From positions 1,178,001 through 1,242,000 of the forward strand of contig NZ_JARVHQ010000001.1 of assembly GCF_040459645.1 (NCBI RefSeq): a DNA stretch of 64,000 nucleotides, in the 5' to 3' direction. Source of the stretch: Bacillus cereus group sp. RP43 (lineage in GTDB: Bacteria > Bacillota > Bacilli > Bacillales > Bacillaceae_G). The translations under genes were made by a program, and so were the position numbers. Positions within the stretch are counted from its first letter, which is position 1. Each line of letters starts with the position of its first letter. The notes beneath the pieces were generated by a model. The model did no database searches and was not told the DNA's origin. It saw nothing but the letters and a program-made list of their open reading frames with translations. Of the stretch, positions 54,999 through 63,655 are shown piece by piece.

Positions 54999-55433
54999 TT
55001 GATTAACTTTAACTTTTTTATGAATGATGTTGTCCGTCAAGCGCGTGAAGAGATTGTCTCTGCGGGATATACAGAATTGACGACACCAGAAGCAGTCGAA
55101 GAAGCATTTAAAAGAAATGGTACAACACTTGTAATGGTAAACTCTGTATGTGGTTGTGCAGGTGGCATTGCTCGTCCTGCTGCTGCACATTCCGTACATT
55201 ATGATAAACGCCCTAACCACCTTGTAACGGTATTTGCGGGTCAAGATAAAGAAGCAACAGCAAGAGCGCGTGAATATTTTGAAGGATATCCACCTTCATC
55301 TCCATCATTTGCTTTATTGAAAGATGGAAAAATTGTAACGATGGTAGAACGTCATGAAATTGAAGGTCATGAACCAATGCAAGTAATTGCAAAACTACAA
55401 TCTTATTTCGAAGATAATTGCGAAGAACTATAA
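54999..55433 (+). CDS. brxB: Bacilliredoxin BrxB (YqiW)
   Basis: 144 residues from TTG after GAGGAGGG. DUF1094/YphP-YqiW family: [15 protein letters not shown] holds the CGC motif (C51 and C53) that removes bacillithiol from S-bacillithiolated proteins. HSVHYDKRP and [31 protein letters not shown] are family blocks, seen in parts. It is monocistronic between two terminators. Confidence 0.95.
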   Translation: MINFNFFMNDVVRQAREEIVSAGYTELTTPEAVEEAFKRNGTTLVMVNSVCGCAGGIARPAAAHSVHYDKRPNHLVTVFAGQDKEATARAREYFEGYPPSSPSFALLKDGKIVTMVERHEIEGHEPMQVIAKLQSYFEDNCEEL

Positions 55434-55440
55434 GGAAGCG

Positions 55441-55483
55441 AAAAGACGGTATGTCCACGATTAAGTGGGTGTATCGTCTTTTT
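55441..55483 (+). terminator. brxB terminator
   Basis: An 18-bp stem with G-U pairs (aaaagacggtatgtccac with gtgggtgtatcgtctttt) is followed by a T-rich tail. Confidence 0.88.
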
Positions 55484-55534
55484 ATTTGTTTTTTATAATG
55501 ATTGGACATGCATGGATTTTATATTTTATGCATG

Positions 55535-55603
55535 TTTTTATGCAATTAAAATGAACTTAATAATGTTTTTGTGTTTATTTTTATTTTAAATGTTGCATAA
55601 AAA
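55535..55603 (+). repeat. Distant inverted repeat upstream of artP
   Basis: TTTTTATGCAA (55535-55545) and TTGCATAAAAA (55593-55603) are exact complements 47 bases apart, and CATGCAT also recurs nearby. They lie upstream of the promoter zone and could be paired operator sites. Confidence 0.45.
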
Positions 55604-55627
55604 TGAAAGTGTTGATACAATACAAAC

Positions 55628-55645
55628 ATCGAATAAATATTCTAT
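55628..55645 (+). promoter_or_regulatory. ARG-box-like site upstream of artP
   Basis: ATCGAATAAATATTCTAT fits the AhrC/ArgR box TGAATWWWWATTCA in its GAAT-N4-ATTC core, and lies beside TTGATA (55612-55617). It suggests arginine control of this operon. Confidence 0.6.
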
Positions 55646-55681
55646 TTAACTTTTAAATATACATTATTAGGGGGAAGAAAG

Positions 55682-56461
55682 ATGAAGAAGTTATTATCAA
55701 TATCATTTGCACTTATTTTAATTGTAAGTATGTTCAGTGCTTGTAGTAATGGGGAAGAAAAGGCGAAGATTGAGAATAAAAAAGTACTTGTTATGGGGAC
55801 TTCAGCAGACTATAAACCGTATGAATACGTGGAAGCATCAAAAAGTGATGAAATTATCGGTTTTGATGTTGATATTGCAAAATATATCGGAAAAGAACTT
55901 GGGTATGAAGTGAAAGTGAAAGATATGGATTTTGGCGGATTATTAGCATCTCTTAGCTCAGGAAAAGTTGATTTCGTTATGGCAGGTATGACACCAACTG
56001 CAGAGCGTAAAAATAATGCTGATTTCACAGATATTTATTTTGTTGCTAAAAATATGATTGTTTCAAAAAAGGGCTCTAATATTAAATCATTAGAAGATTT
56101 AAAAGGTAAAAAAGTAGGAGTACAAACAGGATCAATCCAAGAAGAAAAAGCAGAAGAATTTAAAAAACAAGTCGATTTCAAAGCTGAGGGACGTGACCGT
56201 ATACCAGAAATCGTACAAGAAATTAAAGCTGGTCGTTTTGACGCTGCAATTATAGAAGACACAGTTGCAAAAAATTATTTAGAAAAAATGAAAGATTTGC
56301 AAGGAATTGAAATTCAAGAAGCACCAGAAGAAGTAGGTGCAGCAATTGCTCTTCCGAAAAACAGTGATAAAACAGAAGAATTTAATAAAGTAATTAAGAA
56401 AATGAAAGAAAATGGAGAAATGGATAAATTAGTGAAGAAATGGTTTGGCAGCGGAAAATAA
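55682..56461 (+). CDS. artP: Amino-acid ABC transporter substrate-binding lipoprotein (ArtP-like)
   Basis: 259 residues. Lipoprotein signal with lipobox FSAC (Cys about residue 21). The mature protein is a family 3 solute-binding domain: GFDVDIAKYIGKELGY, ADFTDIYFVAKNMIVSKKGS and LKGKKVGVQTGSIQEEKAEE. It captures an amino acid, probably arginine or another basic one, and delivers it to ArtQ. yqiX is the B. subtilis equivalent. The operon artP-artQ-artM follows. Confidence 0.92.
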   Translation: MKKLLSISFALILIVSMFSACSNGEEKAKIENKKVLVMGTSADYKPYEYVEASKSDEIIGFDVDIAKYIGKELGYEVKVKDMDFGGLLASLSSGKVDFVMAGMTPTAERKNNADFTDIYFVAKNMIVSKKGSNIKSLEDLKGKKVGVQTGSIQEEKAEEFKKQVDFKAEGRDRIPEIVQEIKAGRFDAAIIEDTVAKNYLEKMKDLQGIEIQEAPEEVGAAIALPKNSDKTEEFNKVIKKMKENGEMDKLVKKWFGSGK

Positions 56462-56497
56462 GCTGCCTTTCACTTTTCTGTGAGGGGAATGAAAAGG

Positions 56498-57157
56498 ATG
56501 AATCTAGATTTTTCGGCAATTACGCCTTCAATACCATATATATTAAAGGGATTAGAAGTTACATTGAAAATTGTAGCTGCATCAGCTGTGGTAGGATTTA
56601 TTTTAGGAACGTTATTAGCACTTTGCAAAATTGCTAGAATACGAGTATTAAATATTGCAGCAGATATTTATACGTCAATATTTCGTGGCACACCGCTAGT
56701 ATTGCAATTAATGATTATTTATTTTGGTGTTCCGCAAATGATTGGATATGAGATACCAGCCTTTTTAGCAGCTGTACTTGCATTTAGCTTAAACTCAGGT
56801 GCATATATGTCAGAAGTGATTCGTGCCGGCATTCAAGCAGTCGATAAAGGGCAAACAGAAGCAGCGATGGCTTTAGGTATTCCGTACAGTAAAATGATGA
56901 GAAATATTATTTTTCCTCAAGCTTTAAAAAATATATTACCAGCGCTTGTGAATGAGTTTGCGACACTTACGAAAGAGTCGGCTGTAGTAACTGTAATAGG
57001 AGCGACTGATTTAATGCGCCGTGCTTATATTGTAGGCGGTGAAACATTTAAATATCTTGAGCCATTACTGTTTGTTGGACTTATTTATTATATGTTAGTA
57101 ATTATTCTTACATTAATCGGGAAGGCAATTGAAGGGAGAATGAAGAAAAGTGATTAA
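56498..57157 (+). CDS. artQ: Amino-acid ABC transporter permease (ArtQ-like)
   Basis: 219 residues from the ATG at 56498; earlier in-frame starts at 56480 and 56489 are closer to or within GAGGGG. HisMQ-family permease with about five membrane helices and the EAA loop [23 protein letters not shown]. The length equals that of B. subtilis YqiY. The 3' end overlaps artM by eight bases. Confidence 0.93.
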   Translation: MNLDFSAITPSIPYILKGLEVTLKIVAASAVVGFILGTLLALCKIARIRVLNIAADIYTSIFRGTPLVLQLMIIYFGVPQMIGYEIPAFLAAVLAFSLNSGAYMSEVIRAGIQAVDKGQTEAAMALGIPYSKMMRNIIFPQALKNILPALVNEFATLTKESAVVTVIGATDLMRRAYIVGGETFKYLEPLLFVGLIYYMLVIILTLIGKAIEGRMKKSD

Positions 57158-57872
57158 AATTGACAACCTTCATAAATCATTTGGAAAAAATGAAGTATTA
57201 AAAGGAATTACAACAACGATCGAAAAAGGAGAAGTTGTTGCAATTATCGGACCGTCTGGATCTGGAAAGTCAACATTTTTACGCTGTATGAATGTACTAG
57301 AAGCAGCGACAGCTGGTCACATTTGGATTGGAACGGAAGAAGTAACGAATCCGAAGACAAATATTATGCACGTTCGTGAAAATGTCGGAATGGTATTTCA
57401 ACATTTTCACTTATTCCCTCATATGACTGTATTAGAAAATATTACGTATGCTCCTATCAATGTAAAAGGAGTAACGAAGCAAGAGGCTGAAAAAAAAGCT
57501 GAGAAACTTTTAGAGAAAGTGGGGTTATTAGATAAGAAAGATGCATATCCAAATCGCCTTTCAGGTGGACAAAAGCAGCGTGTAGCAATTGCAAGAGCGT
57601 TAGCGATGGAACCGGAAGTTATGTTGTTTGATGAACCGACTTCTGCGTTAGATCCAGAAATGGTGAAAGAAGTGTTAGAAGTTATGAAATCATTAGTTAC
57701 GACAGGAATGACGATGGCAATCGTTACACATGAAATGGGATTTGCAAAAGAAGTAGCAGACCGTGTTCTCTTTTTAGATGGTGGAAAGCTCGTAGAAGAT
57801 AGTAATCCGGAAGAGTTTTTTACAGCACCAAAAAGTGATCGTGCAAAAGAATTTTTGCAAAAGATATTGTAA
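57150..57872 (+). CDS. artM: Amino-acid ABC transporter ATPase (ArtM-like)
   Basis: 240 residues from GTG overlapping artQ. Walker [10 protein letters not shown] (residues 32-40), Q-loop VFQHFHLF, signature [17 protein letters not shown], Walker [16 protein letters not shown] and the H-loop His in VTHEMGFA. It powers import of the amino acid bound by ArtP. A terminator follows 30 bases later. Confidence 0.96.
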   Translation: MIKIDNLHKSFGKNEVLKGITTTIEKGEVVAIIGPSGSGKSTFLRCMNVLEAATAGHIWIGTEEVTNPKTNIMHVRENVGMVFQHFHLFPHMTVLENITYAPINVKGVTKQEAEKKAEKLLEKVGLLDKKDAYPNRLSGGQKQRVAIARALAMEPEVMLFDEPTSALDPEMVKEVLEVMKSLVTTGMTMAIVTHEMGFAKEVADRVLFLDGGKLVEDSNPEEFFTAPKSDRAKEFLQKIL

Positions 57873-57901
57873 TATGTGAAGGGTACGTGAATAATAGGTA
57901 G

Positions 57902-57928
57902 AAAAGGATGACATTGCGTCATCCTTTT
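57902..57928 (+). terminator. art operon terminator
   Basis: AAAAGGATGAC-attgc-GTCATCCTTTT, an 11-bp perfect stem and T tract. Confidence 0.93.
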
Positions 57929-57972
57929 TTTATACTATTTTTAAATACATTTATACATATAGGAGTAATGAT

Positions 57973-58941
57973 ATGTTTAAAATTGGATATAGAACAGTGA
58001 AAACAGCGCTTGGAACGGGAGCGGCAGTTTTTATTGCTCAGTTATTAGGATTAGAATTTTATAGTTCAGCTGGTATTTTAGTCATTTTATGCGTGCAAAA
58101 TACGAAACGAAAATCCGTTCAAGTATCGTTGCACCGTTTCTTAGCTTGTGTATTATCGATGGTATTTGCGTTTTGTATTTTTGAAACCATTGGTTATACA
58201 CCACTTGCGATTAGCGTATTACTGCTTACCTTCATTCCGACTGCAGTTATGTGCAAAATTCAAGAAGGCATTGTCACGAGTTCGGTTATCGTTATGCATC
58301 TGTATTCATTAAAGCAAATTACATGGTCTATAGTTGGTAATGAAATTGCTATATTAACGATTGGAATTAGTGTCGCTTTATTAGTAAACATGTACATGCC
58401 AAGCAGTGAGAATAAACTGAAAGAGTATCAAGGGAAAATAGAAGACCATTTCAGAACGATTTTGTTTGAAATGGTCGTTTATTTACGAAATCGAGATAGT
58501 AATTGGAGTGGGGCCGAATTAATTGAAACAGAAATGATGCTGAAAGAAGCAAAAGATTTATCATTTAAAAAACTTGAGAATGAATTTATGCGTGAAGATG
58601 ACTATTATTATCGGTATTTTGATATGCGTATGCAACAATTTGAAATTTTGGAGCGAATGATACCATTAGCTGCATCACTATCTTGGACGTATGAACAAGC
58701 TGATATGATTGCAGACGTAATCGAAAATATAGGAAATTCTATTCGTCCTGAAAGTACAGGAGTCATTTCGTTAAGACAACTTCAAGAAATGCGAGAAGTA
58801 TTTAGAGAAATGCCTTTACCAGTCTCGCGAGAAGAATTTGAAATACGTGCAAAACTCGTTCAACTTGTTTATGAAATGGAGCAATATTTACTCATTAAAA
58901 GTCGTTTTAAGGGAAAGGATAATATAAAAGAACTTATTTAG
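57973..58941 (+). CDS. yqjA: YqjA-like aromatic acid exporter family protein (DUF939)
   Basis: 322 residues, the exact length of B. subtilis YqjA. Five to six membrane helices in the first 150 residues (GTGAAVFIAQLLGLEFYSSA, then KRKSVQVSLHRFLACVLSMV) and a long cytoplasmic helical domain after them. The ArAE_1 family includes putative exporters. No direct functional evidence here. Confidence 0.88.
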   Translation: MFKIGYRTVKTALGTGAAVFIAQLLGLEFYSSAGILVILCVQNTKRKSVQVSLHRFLACVLSMVFAFCIFETIGYTPLAISVLLLTFIPTAVMCKIQEGIVTSSVIVMHLYSLKQITWSIVGNEIAILTIGISVALLVNMYMPSSENKLKEYQGKIEDHFRTILFEMVVYLRNRDSNWSGAELIETEMMLKEAKDLSFKKLENEFMREDDYYYRYFDMRMQQFEILERMIPLAASLSWTYEQADMIADVIENIGNSIRPESTGVISLRQLQEMREVFREMPLPVSREEFEIRAKLVQLVYEMEQYLLIKSRFKGKDNIKELI

Positions 58942-58957
58942 AAGGTAGGAATTATAT

Positions 58958-59518
58958 ATGCCGTATCTTCTTTCTTTATTATTATGTCTTTCTCTATCAC
59001 CAATCTGGCCTCTTGGTGATAATCCACGTGCTGGAGATCCTTTTATAATTGTAAATAAAGCAACGAATAAACTAGCTTACATTGATGATGGGAAGATCCA
59101 AAAGGTTTTTCCAGTAGCGACAGGGAAAACAAATGAATTAACCCCAGAAGGAACCTTTGACATTGTATTGAAGGCGAAGGATCCTTATTATATTGCGAAG
59201 GATATTCCTGGGGGTTCTCCAAAAAATCCACTTGGATCGAGGTGGATGGGATTTAATGCAAGAGGAACGGATGGAAGTAAGTATGGGATACACGGGACAA
59301 ACCAGCCTAGTTCAATTGGAAAATATATTTCGCAAGGATGTATAAGAATGAAGAAACATGATGTGGAATATTTGTTTGATCGTATTCCACTTGGAACGAA
59401 AGTATCGATTGTGAAATCGAAAAAATCATTTCAGCAATTGGCAAAGGAAAAAGGGGCCATAGCATTTGGAAAAGTCAACGAAACGGTTGGCTTTTTTCTT
59501 TTCTATAAGTTGTCTTGA
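58958..59518 (+). CDS. L,D-transpeptidase (YkuD domain) with terminator inside its 3' end
   Basis: 186 residues with a signal peptide (residues 1-16) and a YkuD catalytic domain of about 130 residues. The active site is HGTNQPSSIGKYISQGCIRM, with the nucleophile C at about residue 129 and the conserved His. It crosslinks peptidoglycan via 3-3 links on the outer surface. A rho-independent hairpin at 59471-59494 lies inside the last 16 codons, so transcripts may end before the stop codon. Confidence 0.85.
   Translation: MPYLLSLLLCLSLSPIWPLGDNPRAGDPFIIVNKATNKLAYIDDGKIQKVFPVATGKTNELTPEGTFDIVLKAKDPYYIAKDIPGGSPKNPLGSRWMGFNARGTDGSKYGIHGTNQPSSIGKYISQGCIRMKKHDVEYLFDRIPLGTKVSIVKSKKSFQQLAKEKGAIAFGKVNETVGFFLFYKLS
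59471..59500 (+). terminator. Intrinsic terminator inside the L,D-transpeptidase ORF
   Basis: AAAGTCAAC pairs with GGTTGGCTTT around a short loop and is followed by TTTTTTCTTTTC. The annotated stop codon is 59516-59518, after the T tract. Confidence 0.75.
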
Positions 59519-59542
59519 CATGTGTACATAACCATGCGTTAA
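59514..59542 (+). promoter_or_regulatory. Candidate promoter of the next small membrane gene
   Basis: TTGACA (59514-59519), 17-bp spacer and GTTAAT (59537-59542), about 40 bp before the small ORF at 59583. Confidence 0.55.
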
Positions 59543-59582
59543 TGAGAATATATAAAGATAATTGAGTAAAGGGGTTGCTCAT

Positions 59583-59822
59583 ATGTATTTAAATCCAAAA
59601 ATTTCTTACATGCAGTTTTGTGTTGGTTTTCTATTTGTTATTACATTCATATTGGCAACTTTTAATATATGCTCTTACGTTGTAGCGATTGTATTTATGG
59701 CATTACTCAATCTTACTTTTGTTATTGGGGCATTTCAGCAGAAACAATATACAAGTTTTGTAATAGCACTTGTAATGGCTTTTTCCTTTAGCATTGTAGC
59801 AATTGTTATATATATAAAATAA
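59583..59822 (+). CDS. Small membrane protein of unknown function
   Basis: 79 residues from the ATG at 59583 (AAAGGGG eight bases upstream; a TTG at 59562 would extend it). Three hydrophobic helices cover almost the whole chain, with Tyr, Phe and Cys in the first (MQFCVGFLFVITFILATFNI). It is monocistronic, with its own promoter and terminator. Not recognised. Confidence 0.6.
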   Translation: MYLNPKISYMQFCVGFLFVITFILATFNICSYVVAIVFMALLNLTFVIGAFQQKQYTSFVIALVMAFSFSIVAIVIYIK

Positions 59823-59836
59823 AATGTTCATTACAA

Positions 59837-59870
59837 GATAGACTATCTCGATTTCGAGATGGTCTATTTT
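59837..59870 (+). terminator. Terminator of the small membrane gene
   Basis: gatagactatctcga pairs with tcgagatggtctat (one G-U), two-base apex, then TTTTG. Confidence 0.85.
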
Positions 59871-59885
59871 GTATGTGTAAGCAGT

Positions 59886-59914
59886 AAAAAAAGGACGAGT
59901 GAATCGTCCTTTTT
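59886..59914 (-). terminator. Terminator of the Prli42-like gene
   Basis: Perfect stem AAAAAGGACGA/TCGTCCTTTTT with a five-base loop, overlapping the stop codon of the minus-strand miniprotein. Confidence 0.88.
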
Positions 59915-60005
59915 ACCAAAACATACTTGCGCCAGTAAGTAATGTTGTTACAAGCATAGAAATTAGCATTATATAAACCATAATTTTTTGAGCTTTTTTA
60001 TGCAT
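59913..60005 (-). CDS. Prli42-like stressosome-associated miniprotein
   Basis: 30 residues, a gene too short for ordinary ORF calling. AAGGAGG lies eight bases before the ATG at 60005. The sequence is a basic start, one membrane helix (KIMVYIMLISMLVTTLLTGA) and an aromatic end (SMFW). It matches the Prli42 pattern, a membrane anchor for the stressosome first described in Listeria and widely conserved in Firmicutes. It is monocistronic with its own terminator. 60006-60197 has no other gene. Confidence 0.8.
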   Translation of the reverse strand: MHKKAQKIMVYIMLISMLVTTLLTGASMFW

Positions 60006-60197
60006 CGTTAAACCTCCTTGCAAATCAGTACAAATTTATTGTAACTAGAAATGGATTTGTGGACAAGGGGAGAGAAATGACAAATTTCGAGAAGTGTGTG
60101 TAAAGTATAACAGGAAATTTGTGCGTGTGTAGAGAATATATTAAAAGATAGAGTACTAGTTTTTTGTTATGCAAGCATGAAGAATGGAGATACGATG

Positions 60198-60740
60198 ATG
60201 AAAATATACGAAACAGATCGTTTACATTTAAGAGAAATTGATGAGTCGTATACTGAAAAAGTTCTTCAATATTACGACAGAAATCGTGAATTTTTAAAAG
60301 CTTGGGAAGAGTATAGACCGGAGGATTTTTTTACATTAGATTATCAAAATAAAAAGTTACAAAAGGATAGAAAAGAGTTTGCAGAAGGTAAAATCATCAG
60401 GCTATGGATTTTTAAAAAGGGTGATGATACGAAAATAATTGGTTGTATATCATTTAATTTAATTGTTCGTGGTATTTATCAATCTTGTGTACTCGGTTAT
60501 AAATTAGATAAGGAAGAGTTAAATAAAGGTTATACGACAGAAGCGCTTAGAAAAGCAATTCAAGTTGCTTTTGGGGAATTTCATTTACATCGTATAGAAG
60601 CACCGATTATGCCACGAAATTTAGCATCTATACAAGTAGTGACGAAGATAGGATTTCAATATGAAGGTGTGTCTCGAAAAATGCTAATGGTAAATGGCGT
60701 CTGGGAAGATCATATGCGGTGGGTGTTGTTAAACGAGTAA
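60198..60740 (+). CDS. GNAT-family acetyltransferase (RimJ/RimL type)
   Basis: 180 residues from the ATG at 60198; ATG at 60195 and 60177 are in frame, but GGAG at 60186-60189 fits the former. The sequence has the RimJ-like N-terminus IYETDRLHLREID, the acetyl-CoA pocket piece LGYKLDKEELNKGYTTEALR and NLASIQVVTKIGFQYEGVSR. It could acetylate a ribosomal-protein N-terminus or a small amine. It ends in a terminator. Confidence 0.85.
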   Translation: MKIYETDRLHLREIDESYTEKVLQYYDRNREFLKAWEEYRPEDFFTLDYQNKKLQKDRKEFAEGKIIRLWIFKKGDDTKIIGCISFNLIVRGIYQSCVLGYKLDKEELNKGYTTEALRKAIQVAFGEFHLHRIEAPIMPRNLASIQVVTKIGFQYEGVSRKMLMVNGVWEDHMRWVLLNE

Positions 60741-60747
60741 TAGAAGG

Positions 60748-60784
60748 CAGATGGGTATCTAGATGTGTTAACCATCTGTTTTTT
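60748..60784 (+). terminator. Terminator after the GNAT gene
   Basis: CAGATGG (60748-60754) pairs with CCATCTG (60772-60778), with an inner GTTA-type pairing, and TTTTTTG follows. Confidence 0.8.
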
Positions 60785-60867
60785 GTCTTGTATTTCGAAA
60801 CTTTTGCGAAATTCTGTTATAATTAATGTTGTTACATACATAATGGTAGTGCAGGAGGCGCAGTCTT

Positions 60868-61986
60868 ATGATTAATCAAGAACGTTTAGTAAATGAATTT
60901 ATGGAGTTAGTACAAGTAGATTCTGAAACAAAATTTGAAGCAGAAATTTGCAAAGTGTTAACAGAGAAATTTACTGCTTTAGGTGTAGAAGTATTTGAGG
61001 ATGACACGATGGGTGTGACTGGTCATGGCGCAGGTAACTTAATTTGTACTTTACCAGCAACAAAAGACGGTGTTGATACAATTTATTTCACTTCTCATAT
61101 GGATACAGTAGTTCCTGGTAATGGAATTAAGCCTTCTATTAAAGATGGATATATCGTATCAGATGGTACTACAATTTTAGGAGCCGATGACAAAGCTGGA
61201 TTAGCATCTATGTTTGAAGCAATTCGTGTCTTAAAAGAGAAAAACATTCCTCATGGTAAAATTGAATTTATTATTACAGTTGGAGAAGAATCTGGTCTTA
61301 TTGGTGCAAAAGCGTTAGACCGTGAACGTATTACAGCAAAATATGGTTATGCATTAGATAGTGATGGAAAAGTTGGTGAAATTGTAGTTGCAGCGCCAAC
61401 ACAAGCGAAAGTGAATGCGATTATTCGCGGGAAAACAGCTCATGCTGGCGTAGCACCAGAAAAAGGTGTATCTGCAATTACTATCGCAGCGAAAGCAATT
61501 GCGAAGATGCCACTTGGTCGTATTGATTCTGAAACGACTGCAAATATTGGACGTTTTGAAGGTGGTACACAAACAAATATCGTTTGCGATCATGTACAAA
61601 TCTTTGCAGAGGCTCGTTCTTTAATCAACGAGAAAATGGAAGCACAAGTTGCGAAAATGAAAGAAGCATTTGAAACAACTGCAAAAGAAATGGGTGGTCA
61701 TGCAGACGTTGAAGTAAACGTTATGTATCCAGGATTTAAGTTTGCTGCTGGCGATCACGTTGTAGAAGTTGCAAAACGTGCAGCTGAAAAAATTGGTCGT
61801 ACACCTTCTCTTCACCAAAGTGGTGGCGGAAGTGATGCAAACGTAATTGCAGGACACGGTATTCCAACAGTTAACTTAGCAGTTGGTTATGAGGAAATTC
61901 ATACAACAAACGAGAAGATTCCTGTTGAAGAATTAGCGAAAACAGCAGAATTAGTTGTTGCAATTATTGAAGAAGTAGCGAAGTAA
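60868..61986 (+). CDS. yqjE: M20-family peptidase, PepT-like (YqjE)
   Basis: 372 residues. Zinc-dependent exopeptidase of the tripeptidase/M20 family. The metal-binding residues lie in SHMDTVVPGNGI (His, Asp), GADDKAGLASM (bridging Asp), TVGEESGLIGAKAL (catalytic Glu) and SGGGSDANVIAGHGIPTVNL (late His/Asp region). GKTAHAGVAPEKGVSAI is the dimerisation lid motif. It is cytoplasmic and matches B. subtilis YqjE; the peptide specificity is unknown. Confidence 0.94.
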   Translation: MINQERLVNEFMELVQVDSETKFEAEICKVLTEKFTALGVEVFEDDTMGVTGHGAGNLICTLPATKDGVDTIYFTSHMDTVVPGNGIKPSIKDGYIVSDGTTILGADDKAGLASMFEAIRVLKEKNIPHGKIEFIITVGEESGLIGAKALDRERITAKYGYALDSDGKVGEIVVAAPTQAKVNAIIRGKTAHAGVAPEKGVSAITIAAKAIAKMPLGRIDSETTANIGRFEGGTQTNIVCDHVQIFAEARSLINEKMEAQVAKMKEAFETTAKEMGGHADVEVNVMYPGFKFAAGDHVVEVAKRAAEKIGRTPSLHQSGGGSDANVIAGHGIPTVNLAVGYEEIHTTNEKIPVEELAKTAELVVAIIEEVAK

Positions 61987-61992
61987 TAAAAT

Positions 61993-62034
61993 AAAAAAGA
62001 CGTGTGAACCAATTATGGTTTACACGTCTTTTTT
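61993..62034. terminator. Bidirectional terminator after the M20 peptidase gene
   Basis: A 19-bp stem, AAAAAAGACGTGTGAACCA with its complement (one G-U), four-base loop. It serves both convergent genes. Confidence 0.95.
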
Positions 62035-62233
62035 ATTTTGATTCAACTGCTTTCACTAGGCGGATAAACCAATATAAGAAAATCCATGGCAGTATATAAG
62101 TTGTTACGATACCTAGTAAACGAGGGAGGAGTCCAGCTGTATTAATATTAAAAATCGGGAGTAGTAAGTAATTAATGAAGAGGATTAATATAATAATGAG
62201 AAAGGTATAGTTAAGTTTACTATTTGATTTCAT
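62033..62233 (-). CDS. Small membrane protein
   Basis: 66 residues, AAAGGAG before the ATG. Two membrane helices (about 8-27 and 37-57), short basic N-terminus and a charged C-terminus (RLVKAVESK). The layout resembles YqzJ-type Bacillus miniproteins at this position, but I am not sure. Convergent with the M20 peptidase gene. Confidence 0.65.
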   Translation of the reverse strand: MKSNSKLNYTFLIIILILFINYLLLPIFNINTAGLLPRLLGIVTTYILPWIFLYWFIRLVKAVESK

Positions 62234-62344
62234 AATAAGTCACTCCTTTTACAATAATATCCATATTTCGTATTAAGTATAGCAAAAATAAGGATAAAAA
62301 GAATAAGTAATTATTATATTGTACATGAATTTGGTATAATGAAA

Positions 62345-62356
62345 GAACAGATGTTC
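62345..62356. promoter_or_regulatory. LexA (DinR) box upstream of the polymerase gene
   Basis: GAACAGATGTTC is a perfect match to GAAC-N4-GTTC, 19 bp before the polymerase start and just after a TATAAT (62334-62339). The position overlaps the transcription start, so LexA would block it until DNA damage. Confidence 0.85.
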
Positions 62357-62375
62357 TTCGAAAGGAGTGAGTAGT

Positions 62376-63614
62376 ATGCGAGAAATGTATCCGAAAAATG
62401 GTCGTGTTATTTTACATGTAGATATGAATTGTTTTTTCGCATCTGTTGAAATTGCTCATGATTCATCATTACAAGGAAAGCCATTAGCGGTTGCTGGAAA
62501 TGAAAAAGAGAGAAAAGGAATTATTATAACGTGTAGTTATGAGGCGAGAGAATATGGAATACGTACGACGATGCCTCTTTGGGAAGCGAAAAGGTTATGC
62601 CCACAATTAGTTGTAAGGCGTCCTAATTTTACAATATATCGTGAAGCTTCATTTCAAATGTTTCAAATCCTTTCACGTTTTACAGAAAAGATACAACCAG
62701 TCTCTATAGATGAAGGATATTTAGATATCACAGATTGCTATGCACTCGGTTCGCCTCTTGAAATAGCAAAGATGATTCAACAAGCGTTGTTAACAGAGTT
62801 ACAGCTTCCGTGTAGTATTGGAATTGCTCCAAATCTTTTTCTAGCAAAGACCGCTTCAGATATGAAAAAACCACTTGGTATTACTGTGCTTCGAAAACGT
62901 GATATTCCAGAATTGATTTGGCCACTTTCAGTTGGAGCCATGCATGGAATTGGTGAGAAAACAGCTGAAAAATTAAATGATATTCATATACAGACAATTG
63001 AACAATTGGCAAAGGGAGACGAGTATATCATTCGCGCTAAGATTGGAAAGCACGGTGTTGATTTACAAAGGCGTGCAAAAGGTATAGATGATAGAGAAGT
63101 TGATCCGAGTCAAATGGGACAGCATAAAAGTGTCGGTAATTCGACGACCTTTTCAAAGGATATGGATGAAGAGAAAGAGTTACTTGATATGTTAGAACGT
63201 TTATCAAAATCAGTGAGTAAAAGGTTACAAAAGCGAACTCTTGTCAGCTATAATATTCAAATTATGATTAAATACCATGATAGGCGAACAGTAACACGGA
63301 GTAAGCAATTGAAAAATGCCATTTGGGAAGAACGCGATATTTTTCAAGCAGCATCCCGTTTATGGAAGCAACATTGGGACGGTGATTCCGTTCGTTTACT
63401 AGGTGTTACAGCTACTGAAATAGAGTGGAAGACAGAATCGGTGAAACAATTGGATTTGTTTTCATTTGAAGAGGATGCGAAAAAAGAACCGCTACTTGCT
63501 GTCATTGATCAAATTAATGATAAGTATGGAACACCGCTTTTACAACGAGGTAGTCAACTACTACGTAGGCAAGAGAAGTCGTTTCAACAAAAGTTAGAAA
63601 ATAAGTTTATGTAG
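62376..63614 (+). CDS. dinB: Y-family DNA polymerase IV (DinB/PolY)
   Basis: 412 residues from the ATG at 62376 (AAAGGAG eight bases upstream); a GTG at 62367 overlaps that site. Palm/finger pieces: VILHVDMNCFFASVEIA (catalytic Asp), SYEAREYGIRTTMPLWEAKR, and PVSIDEGYLDITD (SIDE active site). The thumb HhH (SVGAMHGIGEKTAEKLNDI) and a little-finger domain follow; KQLDLFSFEE near the end is a clamp-binding motif. It does translesion synthesis and is SOS-regulated here. Confidence 0.96.
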   Translation: MREMYPKNGRVILHVDMNCFFASVEIAHDSSLQGKPLAVAGNEKERKGIIITCSYEAREYGIRTTMPLWEAKRLCPQLVVRRPNFTIYREASFQMFQILSRFTEKIQPVSIDEGYLDITDCYALGSPLEIAKMIQQALLTELQLPCSIGIAPNLFLAKTASDMKKPLGITVLRKRDIPELIWPLSVGAMHGIGEKTAEKLNDIHIQTIEQLAKGDEYIIRAKIGKHGVDLQRRAKGIDDREVDPSQMGQHKSVGNSTTFSKDMDEEKELLDMLERLSKSVSKRLQKRTLVSYNIQIMIKYHDRRTVTRSKQLKNAIWEERDIFQAASRLWKQHWDGDSVRLLGVTATEIEWKTESVKQLDLFSFEEDAKKEPLLAVIDQINDKYGTPLLQRGSQLLRRQEKSFQQKLENKFM

Positions 63615-63650
63615 AAGGTGTCATGAAGTAGTAACTATCATGACACCTTT
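63614..63650. terminator. Bidirectional terminator after dinB
   Basis: AAGGTGTCATGA and TCATGACACCTT form a 12-bp perfect stem with an 11-base loop, between convergent genes. Confidence 0.88.
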
Positions 63651-63655
63651 CATAT

